Assembly: GCA_002786025.1 (NCBI GenBank)
Contig: NHNW01000031.1
Span: 62,001 to 126,000 of the forward strand
Source: Zasmidium citrigriseum
Taxonomy: Eukaryota; Ascomycota; Dothideomycetes; Mycosphaerellales; Mycosphaerellaceae
Length of the DNA: 64,000 bases
Direction of reading: 5' to 3'
Shown here in pieces: positions 10,734-21,107 of the stretch. The position numbers and the translations under genes are program-made. Below the pieces are notes generated by a model, which made no database searches, was not told the origin of the DNA, and saw only the letters and a program-made list of their open reading frames with translations. Numbering within the stretch: position 1 is the stretch's first letter; the number at the start of each line of letters is the position of its first letter.

Positions 10734-11504
10734 ATGAAGCTCTCACCCATCCTCGCCGCAGCGCCACTCGCCGCCGCGCTCCCCTCTGAGGATAACAGCG
10801 ATAACACCATCTCAAAACGGGACACTCTCCCCTACTACCTCGAATTCCACTACACCAACAACTTCGTCACAGTAGGCGACACAGACCTCTTCGCCGCAAT
10901 CTGGCAAAAAGGCTACGGCTCCGGCGACGCCACCGGCATCGCCACCGACGACACCTACTCGCAATACGGCTACAGCGCGGCCTGCGTCTGGGAAGACTCC
11001 TCCCCCGACCTGAGCGTCGAAGTCAAAATGTCCGGCAACTGGGGCGTCGTCTCCGGCGTCGATGGGTATGCGGTCCGCAACCAGCTCGTCAAAGCCATGT
11101 GGGAGCTCGTGCAGAAGATCCAGGAAGATGATGGGGTCATTTGGAAGGATTGTCGGGGCTGTGGACTGGGAGGTTGTTCGGACGATCCTTCGGCTGCGTG
11201 TGGACAGTTCCGCGCGGAGATGTGTGCTTGTCAGAAGAATAATGGGGGCGGTGGCGAGGCGATGGATTTGTGCTTTGGGAGCAGCACGAATTATAAGATT
11301 CCGAGTGAGATGACGCTGACGCTGTATAATGCGGATGGGAGTTTGAGGGCGGATAGCTTGACGGTGAGTGTTGCCAGCGAGCAGATTGTGCCGCCGTCGC
11401 AGAAGTGTGGCAAGTTGGGAGCTGTGTTGGAGGTGGCCATTGGGATTATTCCTGAGTTCGGCAAGTATATTGCGGACCAGGTTAAGATCGCGTGCAGGCA
11501 GTGA
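10734..11504 (+). CDS. Secreted Cys-rich protein, effector-like, function unknown
   Basis: A single exon of 256 residues. The ATG at 10734 opens a short signal peptide (M-KLSPILAAAPLAAALP). Residues near 27-32 end in SKR, a Kex2-like dibasic site, so a propeptide is likely. The mature part has about ten Cys, including a cluster DCRGCGLGGC near the middle and MCAC shortly after, which fits a disulphide-rich extracellular protein. No known fold is recognised. Codon choice changes inside the gene: the first 320 bases use mostly C-ending codons, while the rest uses G- and T-ending codons, with the protein frame intact across the change. A virulence or wall role is possible but not shown. Confidence 0.75.
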   Translation: MKLSPILAAAPLAAALPSEDNSDNTISKRDTLPYYLEFHYTNNFVTVGDTDLFAAIWQKGYGSGDATGIATDDTYSQYGYSAACVWEDSSPDLSVEVKMSGNWGVVSGVDGYAVRNQLVKAMWELVQKIQEDDGVIWKDCRGCGLGGCSDDPSAACGQFRAEMCACQKNNGGGGEAMDLCFGSSTNYKIPSEMTLTLYNADGSLRADSLTVSVASEQIVPPSQKCGKLGAVLEVAIGIIPEFGKYIADQVKIACRQ

Positions 11505-11620
11505 GGCTTGGTAAAATTTGAATGTACAGGGAACAGTATCTTACAGCGTTATTCTATGTCGATGTGACAGCTCGTCTTCTAGTATCTCGTCAGTGGAGGA
11601 TGTCGTAAAAGTCATGCCGA

Positions 11621-13023
11621 TTACTTCTGCTCTTTCTTTGCTTCCTCCTCAGCAGTCTTCTTGACACCCTTGACGAACGCCTCGACTGCATCACCACCAC
11701 CAAGTGGCATGCTGCCGCCCTTGATCAGGCCGCCGTTTTCGATCTGCAAACCGAGAGCCTCGCCGATCATTGGCAGTCCACCGTCTCGCAGAGCGACCGT
11801 CAGAGAGCCCAGGCTCTGCTGAAGCTGGGGCGAATGCAATACCCGGCTAAGAATCTCCCTCTTCTGATCGGTCGAAAGTGCATCTATGGCAGCCTGACCT
11901 GCTGCTGGCGTAGTCTCCGCCGAGGACATTGATGACGAGGCTTCTTGAGCCAGGATGAAGAGTTCGGGAGGAAGGAAAGTGCAGAGTTGGTCGACTTGCT
12001 GGGGAGAGGCGCTGGCGATGTATGCTGTCGTAGTCGATGGTGGGAGTAGGTCGGGTAGAGATGTGAACGGCTTGTCAGCTTGTTGCTGCCCACCGCCACT
12101 GCCGCCCTTGAGCGAGTTGAGAAAGTTTTGTACAATCGCGTTCGTGTCTTGTGGTGCGGACGAGGAAGAGGCGGCACTACCTAGGTAGAAGACGTAAGCA
12201 TGGTCCTTACCAATATCGCGAAAGTATCAGAAAGCGCAGGAATAGGCCCGTCGCGACGATGCAAATGAACATAGTTTCAAGCATTGCGTACATGCACCCC
12301 CTCAACGCCGTCCGAGTTATCCACGCCATGCCATGAGCTGCGATTGTGCAGTCTCTTCCTTTTGCCATCGCCAGGCTACGCCGAGCTCCATGCTTCAAGA
12401 AATGAAGTTGTCTTGACTTACGCTCTGCCGCCATCAGCACCTCCTTCTCTGCTCGCCTCGCCCTCTTCCCGTGGATCGCCACCAGTAGCATCTTGACCAG
12501 CGCCACCCGTCTCCTGTCTCTCCAATGATGGACCACCGTCGACCTCCATGGCGTCTGCATCTCCATCAGGGCCATAGTCGTGACCACCGCGTCGCATGTC
12601 CTGCACCTCGTCGGCTACGTCGATCGGCTCGCCCTGCAACAATGCATCGATAACTTGGCCAATTCTCTGGTCGCGAATGCTGAAAAGACTTGGGTCGTCG
12701 GTCTGCGGCTTGCTCTGCATCCAGAAGAAGTGCTTTTGACTGCTCGAAGTGAACTTGAGGACGTAGATGCGGCCGGAAGTCGGCGAATGCAACTCTTCGG
12801 CGCCTTGCTCTTTGAGAAGTGGATAGAAGGTGCCATCTTGCGGGAACATGATGAGGTCGATTTCGGGCTCGGTCACTGGTGCATCGCGTCGCCGCCAGCA
12901 GAAGTGCAGCAGGTCGTCTTCGGTGTAGAGGTAGATGTAGCCCTTGGTCTCGAGCGGCGTGACTTTCTTGCCGGCAAACCGGCACATGCCAGCCTTGAAG
13001 GTGATGAGCGGGTTGGTCGCCAT
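11621..13023 (-). CDS. RPN13: 26S proteasome ubiquitin receptor RPN13 (ADRM1)
   Basis: A regulatory-particle ubiquitin receptor, 385 residues. Exon 1 is 13023-12422 and exon 2 is 12176-11621, separated by a 245-nt intron (GTAAGT; TAG acceptor chosen because only it keeps frame). The N-terminal Pru domain (about residues 4-110) has the FKAGMC and typical F/W pattern that binds ubiquitin and Rpn2. An acidic Gly-rich linker follows. The C-terminal DEUBAD-type helical domain (about 250-370), which recruits UCH37-type deubiquitinases where present, starts at NAIVQNFLNSLKGG. Identity is strong. The gene is divergent from eL6 (ribosomal L6), with about 290 bp between starts. Confidence 0.92.
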
Positions 13024-13316
13024 GATGGGTGGTTGATGGTGGAGTGAAGTGAAGGAAAGGTGATGTTGTTGGTGTTGGTCGTGTGCTGGAGACGGCAGCT
13101 TCAAACATGTGACGGCAGCAGCTCAGCAACTCAGGAAGCTCGCGGAGATCCCGCTACCGATGTTCTGCCGCGCCTGATTTGTGGGAAATTCCCACTACTT
13201 TTACTCACCTTGGCACCTCGAGCAAGCGCACGCCTTCCTCGAAATTCGCGGACACAGCTCTCGACGACGACGTCAACTAACACCACAGCACCAACCCCAT
13301 CACACCGCTGGCAACC
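13024..13316. promoter_or_regulatory. Shared divergent promoter, RPN13 / eL6
   Basis: These 293 bp separate the divergent start codons of a proteasome gene and a ribosomal protein gene. The stretch next to eL6 is rich in CACC and CAAC, as in many fungal 5' leaders. Confidence 0.5.
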
Positions 13317-14034
13317 ATGTCGTCCGAGGCGCCCCAGACCAAGAAGTTCCAGAAGGGCGAGCGCACCATCACCCCGGCCTCGCAAAAGGCCAGCAAATAC
13401 TACCCGGCCGAGGACGAGCCCCAGCAGAAGAAGGTACGACTCCGACGATGCACTTGGTGATGATGGAAGTGAAGGAGGGGGACGATGATGCATTGTTTGG
13501 CATGTGAAGAATTGAGACTGACATGGAGTTGAACAGACCCGCAAGGCGCTCCGCCCATACAAGCCTCGCGCATCTCTCCAGCCAGGCGCCGTCCTTATTC
13601 TCCTCGCTGGCCGCTTCCGGGGCAAGCGCGTGGTCCTCCTCAAGGTTCTCGAACAGGGCACTCTCCTCGTCACCGGCCCATTCAAGGTCAACGGTGTCCC
13701 ACTCCGCCGCGTCAATGCCCGCTACGTGATCGCAACCAAGACCAGCGTCCCACTCGACGGCCTCGACAAGTCCACCGTGGACAAGGTTGCCAGCGAGAAG
13801 TACTTTGCACGAGACAAGAAGGCAGACAAGAAGGGAAGCGAGGAGGCGTTCTTCAAGCAGGCGTCCGGTGAGAAGCCAGCCAAGAAGGAGGTTGCCGGTG
13901 AGCGGGCTGAGGACCAGAAGAAGGTTGACAAGGCCCTGTTGGCCGCTATCAAGAAGGAGGCGATGCTCCAGTCATACCTCAGCTCCAACTTCAGCTTGAG
14001 GAAGGGTGACAGGCCGCATGAGATGGTCTTCTAG
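13317..14034 (+). CDS. RPL6: 60S ribosomal protein L6 (eL6)
   Basis: A large-subunit ribosomal protein of 204 residues. Exon 1 is 13317-13433 (39 codons) and exon 2 is 13537-14034, with a 103-nt phase-0 intron (GTACGA...CAG). Exon 2 encodes the SH3-like KOW-type core with [19 protein letters not shown] and the [23 protein letters not shown] block. A Lys/Ala-rich linker and a conserved C terminus ending RPHEMVF follow. The early intron, short product and biased codons fit a highly expressed ribosomal gene. Identity is secure. Confidence 0.95.
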
Positions 14035-14445
14035 ATGCAGTGCATGCTTTGGGGGAGACTGGGATCATGGCGAGGATTTGGCGTTCCTACATTGCGTCGC
14101 GTAGGGAAGGTTGCTGCAGTTCCATCCCGCTGAATCGAAAGCCTTCATAACGCGACACTGTTCCACTGAAATGAATTATGGTTCGATACAGCAGAATACT
14201 TGCACTCGCATTTGTTTATGGGCGTGTTGATTCAATGGCCGAGGCCTTGAGTTGGAATCGTACTGACGTCCAAAGGGCTAATATCCAGGCAGTATAGATA
14301 TTGGACAGTAAAGGCATTTCGAACACCAATACCTTTGCCCTCTCCATGTGGGGTTCTGAGCGTGGCATGACCATCAGCCTCGAGACAGGACCTTCAAACG
14401 AGTCCTTTACCAATGTTCCTAGCCCTACAACAACTGCACAATCAA

Positions 14446-15706
14446 TCACCACCACTTCTCTTGAAGCACCCTTTCCTCGGCCATGCCTGGTTGCTTACGC
14501 AAAAAGGCGACTAGCACCATTAGCTTTGGCCCCGTTCACTGCATTTCAGCATCTAGTGCTGTTCCACATAACTCACCAAACTCATCAGTCATGGTCGGTG
14601 GACCGCAAACGTAACAGACGGTATTCTGGCGGTCATGCTCAGCGCCAAAGACATTCTGCTTGTATCCGTCAATGGCCTGAACAAGATCACTCTCTGCGAT
14701 CCGTCTGCCAAATGTGCGGTTGGGAAGCTTTCCATGCTCAATCACGCCTTCGTCTCCCGTGCCAGTCAGGAACACGCTCAAGGTCACGTTCGGATCTCCT
14801 TCAATGGCGACTAGGTCCATGAGTCGCGTCAGGAATAGTATCTTCTGTGGGTCTAGCTCTGATGTTGCTTTCGATGCGTAGACGAAGTGTATTTCCCGTG
14901 GTCTAGAGGAGCCCCTGATGAGTTGCGAGAAGATCGATATGAGTGGGCTGGTCATTTGTTTTAGCATCAAGCATCGTTAACAGAGGTGCAGACTCATACT
15001 TGATACCAACCCCTCCAGCGACGAGCACGAGCCTCTCGATTTGCTGCGGGTTTAAGTGAGACGGTGGCCATGTGAATGAGCCTCCAACTCGGACCATGAG
15101 TTGCGAGCCTAGGATGTCTTCGCTTGGACGCCATAGCCATTGGGCGGGCTGGAAGTAAAGGTCAGCAACTTACTAGAATGATTAGACTCCTACATATGAT
15201 CACAAACCGGATTGGTACTCTTCTGAATGGCAAGCTCGAGATACGGCGGCGAATGGGAACTCGGCCTAGCTTCACCTGGAGTCGATGTGATCGTGAATCC
15301 GCTACAGTTCAGAACTGGATCAGCCTCTCTCAGCGTTCTGAGACCAAGATACCAAGTCTTACCCAGCCTTTGGCAAGCCAGGTATGAATGTATCTAGCCA
15401 TTGGCCAGGGAGAAACTTTCACTACGTCAGTTAGTGTCCATTGAATAACTTGAAAGCCTCCTGACACACCTTGATTGCACGATTGGGATCCGCTGCATTC
15501 AGTCTCAGCAGTCTAATACTGTCGTTGACTTGTTTGATGTTGGCCAATATCACTGGGTATAAGGAAGGATCTCGAGGCTCTTGAGCAGTCCGGTCTTCGT
15601 GTGGAAGTGACGAACGAATCGTTGCCATTGTACGAATATACTTCGTACGAGCGACAATGGACTTAGAAATCAACGGCGAACGGAATCGAATACACGGTAA
15701 GACCAT
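14446..15706 (-). CDS. OXNAD1-like FAD/NAD-binding oxidoreductase
   Basis: A ferredoxin-NADP reductase-like flavoenzyme, reconstructed as six exons: 15706-15470, 15415-15363, 15301-15208, 15148-15000, 14947-14577 and 14510-14446, giving 322 residues. Each junction restores the family reading: FLPGQWLDTFIPGLPKAGG, then FTITSTPG (flavin-binding region), WLWRPSEDILGSQL, then LVLVAGGVGINP (NAD-binding Gly motif, split by an intron), VCGPPTMTDEF, and a C-terminal EKWW. The start is uncertain: 15706 gives an Arg/Ser/Ile-rich presequence, while an in-frame ATG at 15628 would give a cytosolic form. One donor (GTTTGT at 15207) is weak. The substrate is not known for this family. Confidence 0.85.
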
Positions 15707-16471
15707 TTCCGTGGGTGTGATGGCTAAGCAGTGAAATGGCATGGATCTCACTCCCAGACCACCTGAAGTCATCGAAAGTCGGCATATCGGCGTTCGGGAG
15801 GCCGGGAGCAACCTTGGGACGACATGCACGCCAGGCTCAAAGCTTCCTTAGGCTAACGGTTCTCTCTTGTTGTTTGGTTTCTCAGGGTCTAGATTGAAAG
15901 TGCATCACGCGCGCGATTGATACCGTAGCTGGCTCTCGCTGGACAATCTACATTCTATTGCTCTATCCCTTGGGCAGCATCATCCTCCAACCATCCGAGG
16001 CCAAACATCGGCAACCATCTCAGCACGCCCCAGCGGTTCCGGTTCGGCACGCGAAACGACAAGCATTCGCATCCAGGACGGCGCATCGGCACATCTGCAG
16101 CGAAAGATTTGATCGAGAAGCGAGCTTTTCGGTGGGGTTCCTGGGTTGAACAGCGTCCAGACGACCTGCCCGTCCTTGACTAAGGCTCTAGTGGCTTGCT
16201 TACGAGCCTGTTGCGTCGTTGCTCGGTTTTTCTTCATCTGCGTAGTTCCGCTTGGACGCCTTTGGGCCGCCTCCAGCCGTTTGGGACGACGCGACTGAAC
16301 GTGGTGGTTCATAAGTCTTTTCCTCCCCTCTCTTGGCCTTTCTAGAATCTCCATCCCGTTGGAGTCTTTATATTTCTAGCTGGGAGTCGCAGACCCAGCG
16401 AATTGAACGACAGCTTTCCGGGAACGAACCCAGACGAACCATTCCAGCATTTCGAGAGAGACGTTGCAGCC
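15707..16471. promoter_or_regulatory. Divergent promoter region, OXNAD1-like / MFS
   Basis: Two divergent genes flank these 765 bp. No third gene is evident. The side next to the transporter has an open frame running into its coding sequence but no ATG, so it is read as 5' leader. Confidence 0.4.
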
Positions 16472-18548
16472 ATGAACGACGAAGACAGGAGGTTGGCGGA
16501 AATAGAGCGGGAGGTTAGTCCTGAGCGGTTTGGAATCGGCGCAGGTCCAACACCAACGACGGAGAAACCATTGCATCCAACAGAAAAGGAGGAGAGGCGG
16601 GAGGTTTTGTCGCGGACAGTGACCGGGGCGAGCACTTCTAGTTCGGGATCGTCTTCGTCAGGCGAGTCGGTGGAGAGACAAGAGATTGGAGTATCGAGAA
16701 TGGCAACCCAGCGCGACGACGTCGATTTGGAGAGACACCCCACAGCTTTGAGCCGGATACAAACTGGACGAAGTCAGCACAGCCAGACTGTTGGTGCATC
16801 TTTGCGCTCTAGAACGGTGACCAGACATACCAAGCAGCCATTGCCAGAATTCGGCGCCGGAAAGCCATACCCACCGCCGCTCCCGGATAGAGAGGAATAT
16901 GTTGTCGAATTCGATGGTCCCAACGATCCTCTTCATGCTCAGAACTGGCCATTGAAGAAGAAGCTGCCCGTGGCGATTGTTCTAGGATACGTTACTCTCA
17001 CAGCCGCTTTCGGATCGTCGATCTTTTCCACAGCCACCCAGACAGTTGCCAACCAGTTCGATATATCTCGAGAAGTCGGAATTCTTGGCGTTTCCTTGTA
17101 CGTTCTGGGCTTCGCGACCGGTCCCATAGTATGGGCTCCTTCGTCAGAACTTTACGGACGCAAAGTTCCTCTCCTGATCTCTTCTTTTGGGTTTTCGATC
17201 TTCAACATTGCAGTGGCTGTTGCAAAGGATGCCCAAACGATATTCATTTGCCGTTTCTTCGCCGGATTCTTCGGAGCATGTCCGTTGACTTGCGTTGGCG
17301 CTGTCTTTGCCGACATGTTCAGCAACAGACAGAGAGGATTGGCAATAACAGTCTTTTCCATGACCGTCTTCAGCGGACCGCTTCTGGCGCCCTTCATCGG
17401 CGGCTTCATAACGATGAGCTATCTTGGATGGAGATGGACCGAATATATCACTGCGATCATGGGCTTCCTCGGGCTCATCCTTTCAATCATCTTCCTCGAA
17501 GAGACCTATCCTCCCGTCATCCTGGTCAACAAAGCGGCCGATTTGAGGAGACGGACTAAGAATTGGGGAATCCACGCGAAGCAAGAGGAAATCGAAATCG
17601 ACTGGCGCGAGCTCCTGGAAAAGAACTTGTCCCGTCCGATGCGCATGTTGTTCACCGAGCCGATCGTGCTTCTCATATCGATCTACATGGCCTTCATCTA
17701 CGGCTTGCTGTATCTTTTCCTGACATTCTACCCGATCGTCTTCCAGCGAATCCATGGGTTCAATGCTGGAGTTGGCGGCCTTCCGTTCTTTGGCATGATC
17801 CTTGGCGAGATGTTCGCTGGTCTTTATATGATCTTGCTCCAACCCGGCTACAACAAGAAGTTGGCGGCGAACAACAACATGCCTATCCCGGAATGGCGTC
17901 TTCCGCCTGTTATTGTGGGTGGCGTGTTTTTTGCCATCGGCCTCTTGTGGTTTGGATGGTAAGTCTCCAGAATTCGCAAGTCTTCGCATCAGCTAATCTT
18001 TTTGCCAGGACTGGGTCCAAAGCTGATATCCATTGGATCGCACCGACGCTCTCAGGACTCTTCACTGGATTCGGTATCATGAGCATCTTCCTCCAGTGTC
18101 TCAACTAGTAAGTTCTGCCCGGGTCGACCTGACATGCGCTTGTATGAGCTTCAACTGACGTCTTCTCTCACAGCCTGATCGATGCTTACCTTATGTTCGC
18201 TGCCTCAGCCATTGCGGCAAATACCTTCCTACGATCGTTGGCTGGAGCAGGGTTTCCGTTGTTCGCTACTCAGATGATCCAGGGTATGGGTGTGCAATGG
18301 GCCGGTACGCTTCTTGGATGTGTGAGTATCCCCTTTCACTCATACCTGTTCTTCACTGCTAGTACGGCACTCGCTGACACCACTCCTTTTAGGTCGGCTT
18401 CGTGCTCGTGCCCATGCCGGTGTATTTCTACCTCCGAGGCGGCAAGATCCGCGAGAAGTCGAAGTTCGCTCCAACGATGCCCATGGCGACGCAAGCTGCT
18501 CAGGCGCCCAGCGAGAATGATGACCCTGGAAACGAAAAAGCCGAGTAG
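16472..18548 (+). CDS. MFS drug/polyamine transporter (DHA1 type)
   Basis: A plasma-membrane proton antiporter of 629 residues in four exons: 16472-17958, 18009-18107, 18174-18321 and 18393-18548, with introns of 50-71 nt. A Ser/Thr/Glu-rich cytosolic N terminus of about 130 residues precedes the first helix. The DHA1 entry motif DPLHAQNWP is followed by twelve predicted helices. The cytosolic-loop motif [11 protein letters not shown] follows helix 2, and the segment with [13 protein letters not shown] matches the antiporter motif of this group. The closest described class is the polyamine and multidrug exporters (TPO/FLR-like). The actual substrate cannot be read from sequence. The start is the first ATG in frame. 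Confidence 0.88.
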
Positions 18549-18770
18549 TCATGCACGTTCTTTCGACATCGTTGGGGGGTTCTCTGGCTTTATATGTGAG
18601 CATCAATTGAGTTTCAGCGCGGCGTACGGGTGGCTGCGGAACTGGGCATCCTTGTGATGCATCGAAAGTATAATCCCACTTCAGGTTATTGAAGTGGCAC
18701 TGTAATCAAGATCAACGTTCGTGTAACAAGACACATTCGTCAGCGGCTCTTATTGTACTTGGCTCGAAAC

Positions 18771-20577
18771 ATGACGATGGATTCTCGGTCCTCAGAAGTA
18801 AGTCTGCTGCCTCGAAAGACTTCGCCCAACATGGTACTATTACTGACTGATTGAACTAGGCAGTGTTGGTATCAACCCTGAGGATTGTTGAGTTCGAATC
18901 AGGTTGAAGCCGATCTCAAGAACATGATCACCCTTCGAGAACGAGACCAAGGGGTCTATCATCGCCGTCCGCACATATAGCTTTCCTGGCTTCCCTAGCA
19001 AGGACCTCAAAGACTTCTCCCCTATGATGATGACTATCTCACCAACGGTGTCTTCTCCCGCCTTACCTCTGACGGCATCACTGTTCTCTGTCTCGGCCGC
19101 AATATCACAGAGACCGACCTGCAGCAGTTGGAGACCGTTGGCAATAGATGCACCACCGACGGCGTTTACCTGCTGTACGGTTCATCAGACGACGCTTGGG
19201 CACTGTACTACGGAAGCTCAGGCTATCTCGGTCGTCGGTCAGTATCAGTTACACCCTTTTGCTGTCTTTGGAATGTACTGACTGTCGTCAGGTATAATGG
19301 CCACATGCTGCAGATTGCCGTCGCGGAGGACGATGGCACTACCCGCCTTTATGCCACCTGCAAGCGACTGGGCGCCATACCGGTGATTATTCGCATCGCG
19401 GAAGACCTCCAGGGCGACGATTTCGAGCGTGGCTTCAAGGAACTCATCGAGACCGTCGGAGTCGTGGTTACCGGCACTCTGCAAGACTCTTCCTACCAGC
19501 GACAGATGGATCTTGTCAAGGACTTTTGTGAAGAGCAAGGAGCCTTCATTGGGTGCAACCGACAGCTCCCCATCAATCAGGCAATTTCGACTACTTCGGG
19601 AAAGTCCCAAAGGCTGGCTTCATCAACCATGTCCGCAACGTGCACGGTCATAGGGCTCTTGTCTGTCCACATTGCATCGACGCATTCGAAGATGTCGACC
19701 AATTCTGTACACACGTTGCCGCCTGCGCCCGTGCTCCTTGCCCAGACAAGGGCTGCGACAAGACTTTCTCCTCTGTCCAGCAAGCCAAAGAGCACCATGA
19801 TTACCACCACCTTGGCATCCGCAACAATGTGTGTCCGCTGCCAGAGTGTGGCAGAATCTTCTGCAATGCGAAGCAACTCCAACTGCATTCCGCCTGCCAC
19901 ATCCCACAGCACTTGTGGAAATTTGCCTGCCCGCACCCTGGTTGCAGTATGGTCTATCCGGCCGAACCACACCTGAGTGTACACATGCGCCTCCATTCGA
20001 GCGACTTCGTGTGCCAGGAGTGGACCGCAAGAGTATGTACGACAAGCATGTCGCCAAGGGCGGGCGTGCTTGCGACAAGATCAACCGGGGTAAGGATTTC
20101 GTGTCCCGCAAGGTCAACTCGAACGGCAAAGCTATCAAGCAATTCCTGTGCGAGGGATACCCGGGCTGCCCATTCATCGGTCCCGTCGGCACCAATATGA
20201 ACGTGCACAAGGCGAAGCACGATGCGTGCGAGACTTGCCACATCATCTTTCCATTCGAATACTACAAGGGAGGTCGACCCGGCCCATGCATCGGTCCAGA
20301 CATCAAGAAGACCACCGACAGGCACAAGGCTCTGTGCGCCAAGAAGCATCGATCTCCTCTTCCGGTCCCAGACGAGCCGCAACATGCCACAAAGGATAAC
20401 ATGCTGGTCACCATTCCCAACACCCTCGTCCACTTGTTCATCGGCTATCAAGAGTATGAGGACCGCAAGGCCCAGTTGCCGGGATTCGTGGTGGAAGAGA
20501 GAACCCACCGCCGCAGCAAGTACCAGACCATCGACATGATGTCCAAGGCGGCGGACGTACCCACAGCATTTGGCTGA
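18771..20577 (+). pseudogene. GIY-YIG-like plus C2H2 zinc-finger gene with multiple frame breaks
   Basis: Plausible exon 1 is 18771-18797 (MTMDSRSSE, then GTAAGT), with the next exon at 18860. Coding then continues in successive frames: to about 18904; from 18928 to about 19021; 19023 to about 19528 (containing a 54-nt intron at 19238-19291); about 19580-20024; then 20025-20577. Each change is equivalent to one lost base. The segment near 19150-19310 reads GVY-x12-YYG-SS-x-LGRR-x3-H, like a GIY-YIG nuclease core. From about 19660 there are at least four C2H2-type fingers plus further Cys/His pairs. The 19.5-kb break could instead be a 53-nt intron (19528-19580). The break at 20024 falls inside the second Cys codon of a finger, which favours decay or a base-calling error. 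Confidence 0.55.
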
Positions 20578-21107
20578 TCTCGCAGTGGCGGCTTCTGGCA
20601 TCTCAGTGTTCATTGCAACACTACTGACACTGGAGGAGTGTCGTACGTGAGGTGAGCGCGTGCGACGGTTGTGCCGTCACCCATCTCCTTGATTTCAAGC
20701 CGGATCAGGCCTTTGTTGAGCCTACAGCGATCTTGAGATCGAAATACCACTACGGAGATGACAGGCAACTCATTCTGGAAGGTCTGTGCATCTTGTGTTG
20801 CAAGCTTGGTCTTTGTACTGGCATTTGATCATTCGTAATCGGTGTAATGCTGCCCAATGTCAAGTGTCTATCTTCGAGAGCTTTCGCTATTTGCGAAGCA
20901 GTGTGTTTGGTGAGAAAGTTTCGTGGGGAGGTTAGTACGCCCGGTCGTCAACTGTTGGAGAAGGCACGACCCTCCTTCACATTTGGGACAAGGGGTAGAA
21001 ACATTTATTTGAGAAGCAATGCTGTTTCAATACAACTATGCTGATGTTCTTGTCGTCATTTCACATCTGAACTCGTCAACCCCTGAATCGCTTCTTCCTG
21101 GCCCCAT
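20578..21107. other. Intergenic, no gene seen
   Basis: This 530-bp convergent gap lies between the zinc-finger gene and the 3' end of the OPT transporter. No coding signal or repeat is apparent. Confidence 0.5.

Noticed and set aside
16403..16471. Longer N terminus for the MFS transporter
   Set aside because: The extension begins at TTG. The first ATG is at 16472 and no upstream exon could be joined.
18885..18905. tRNA-like B box (GTTCGAATC)
   Set aside because: No A box or foldable tRNA arms around it. It lies inside the second exon of the zinc-finger gene.
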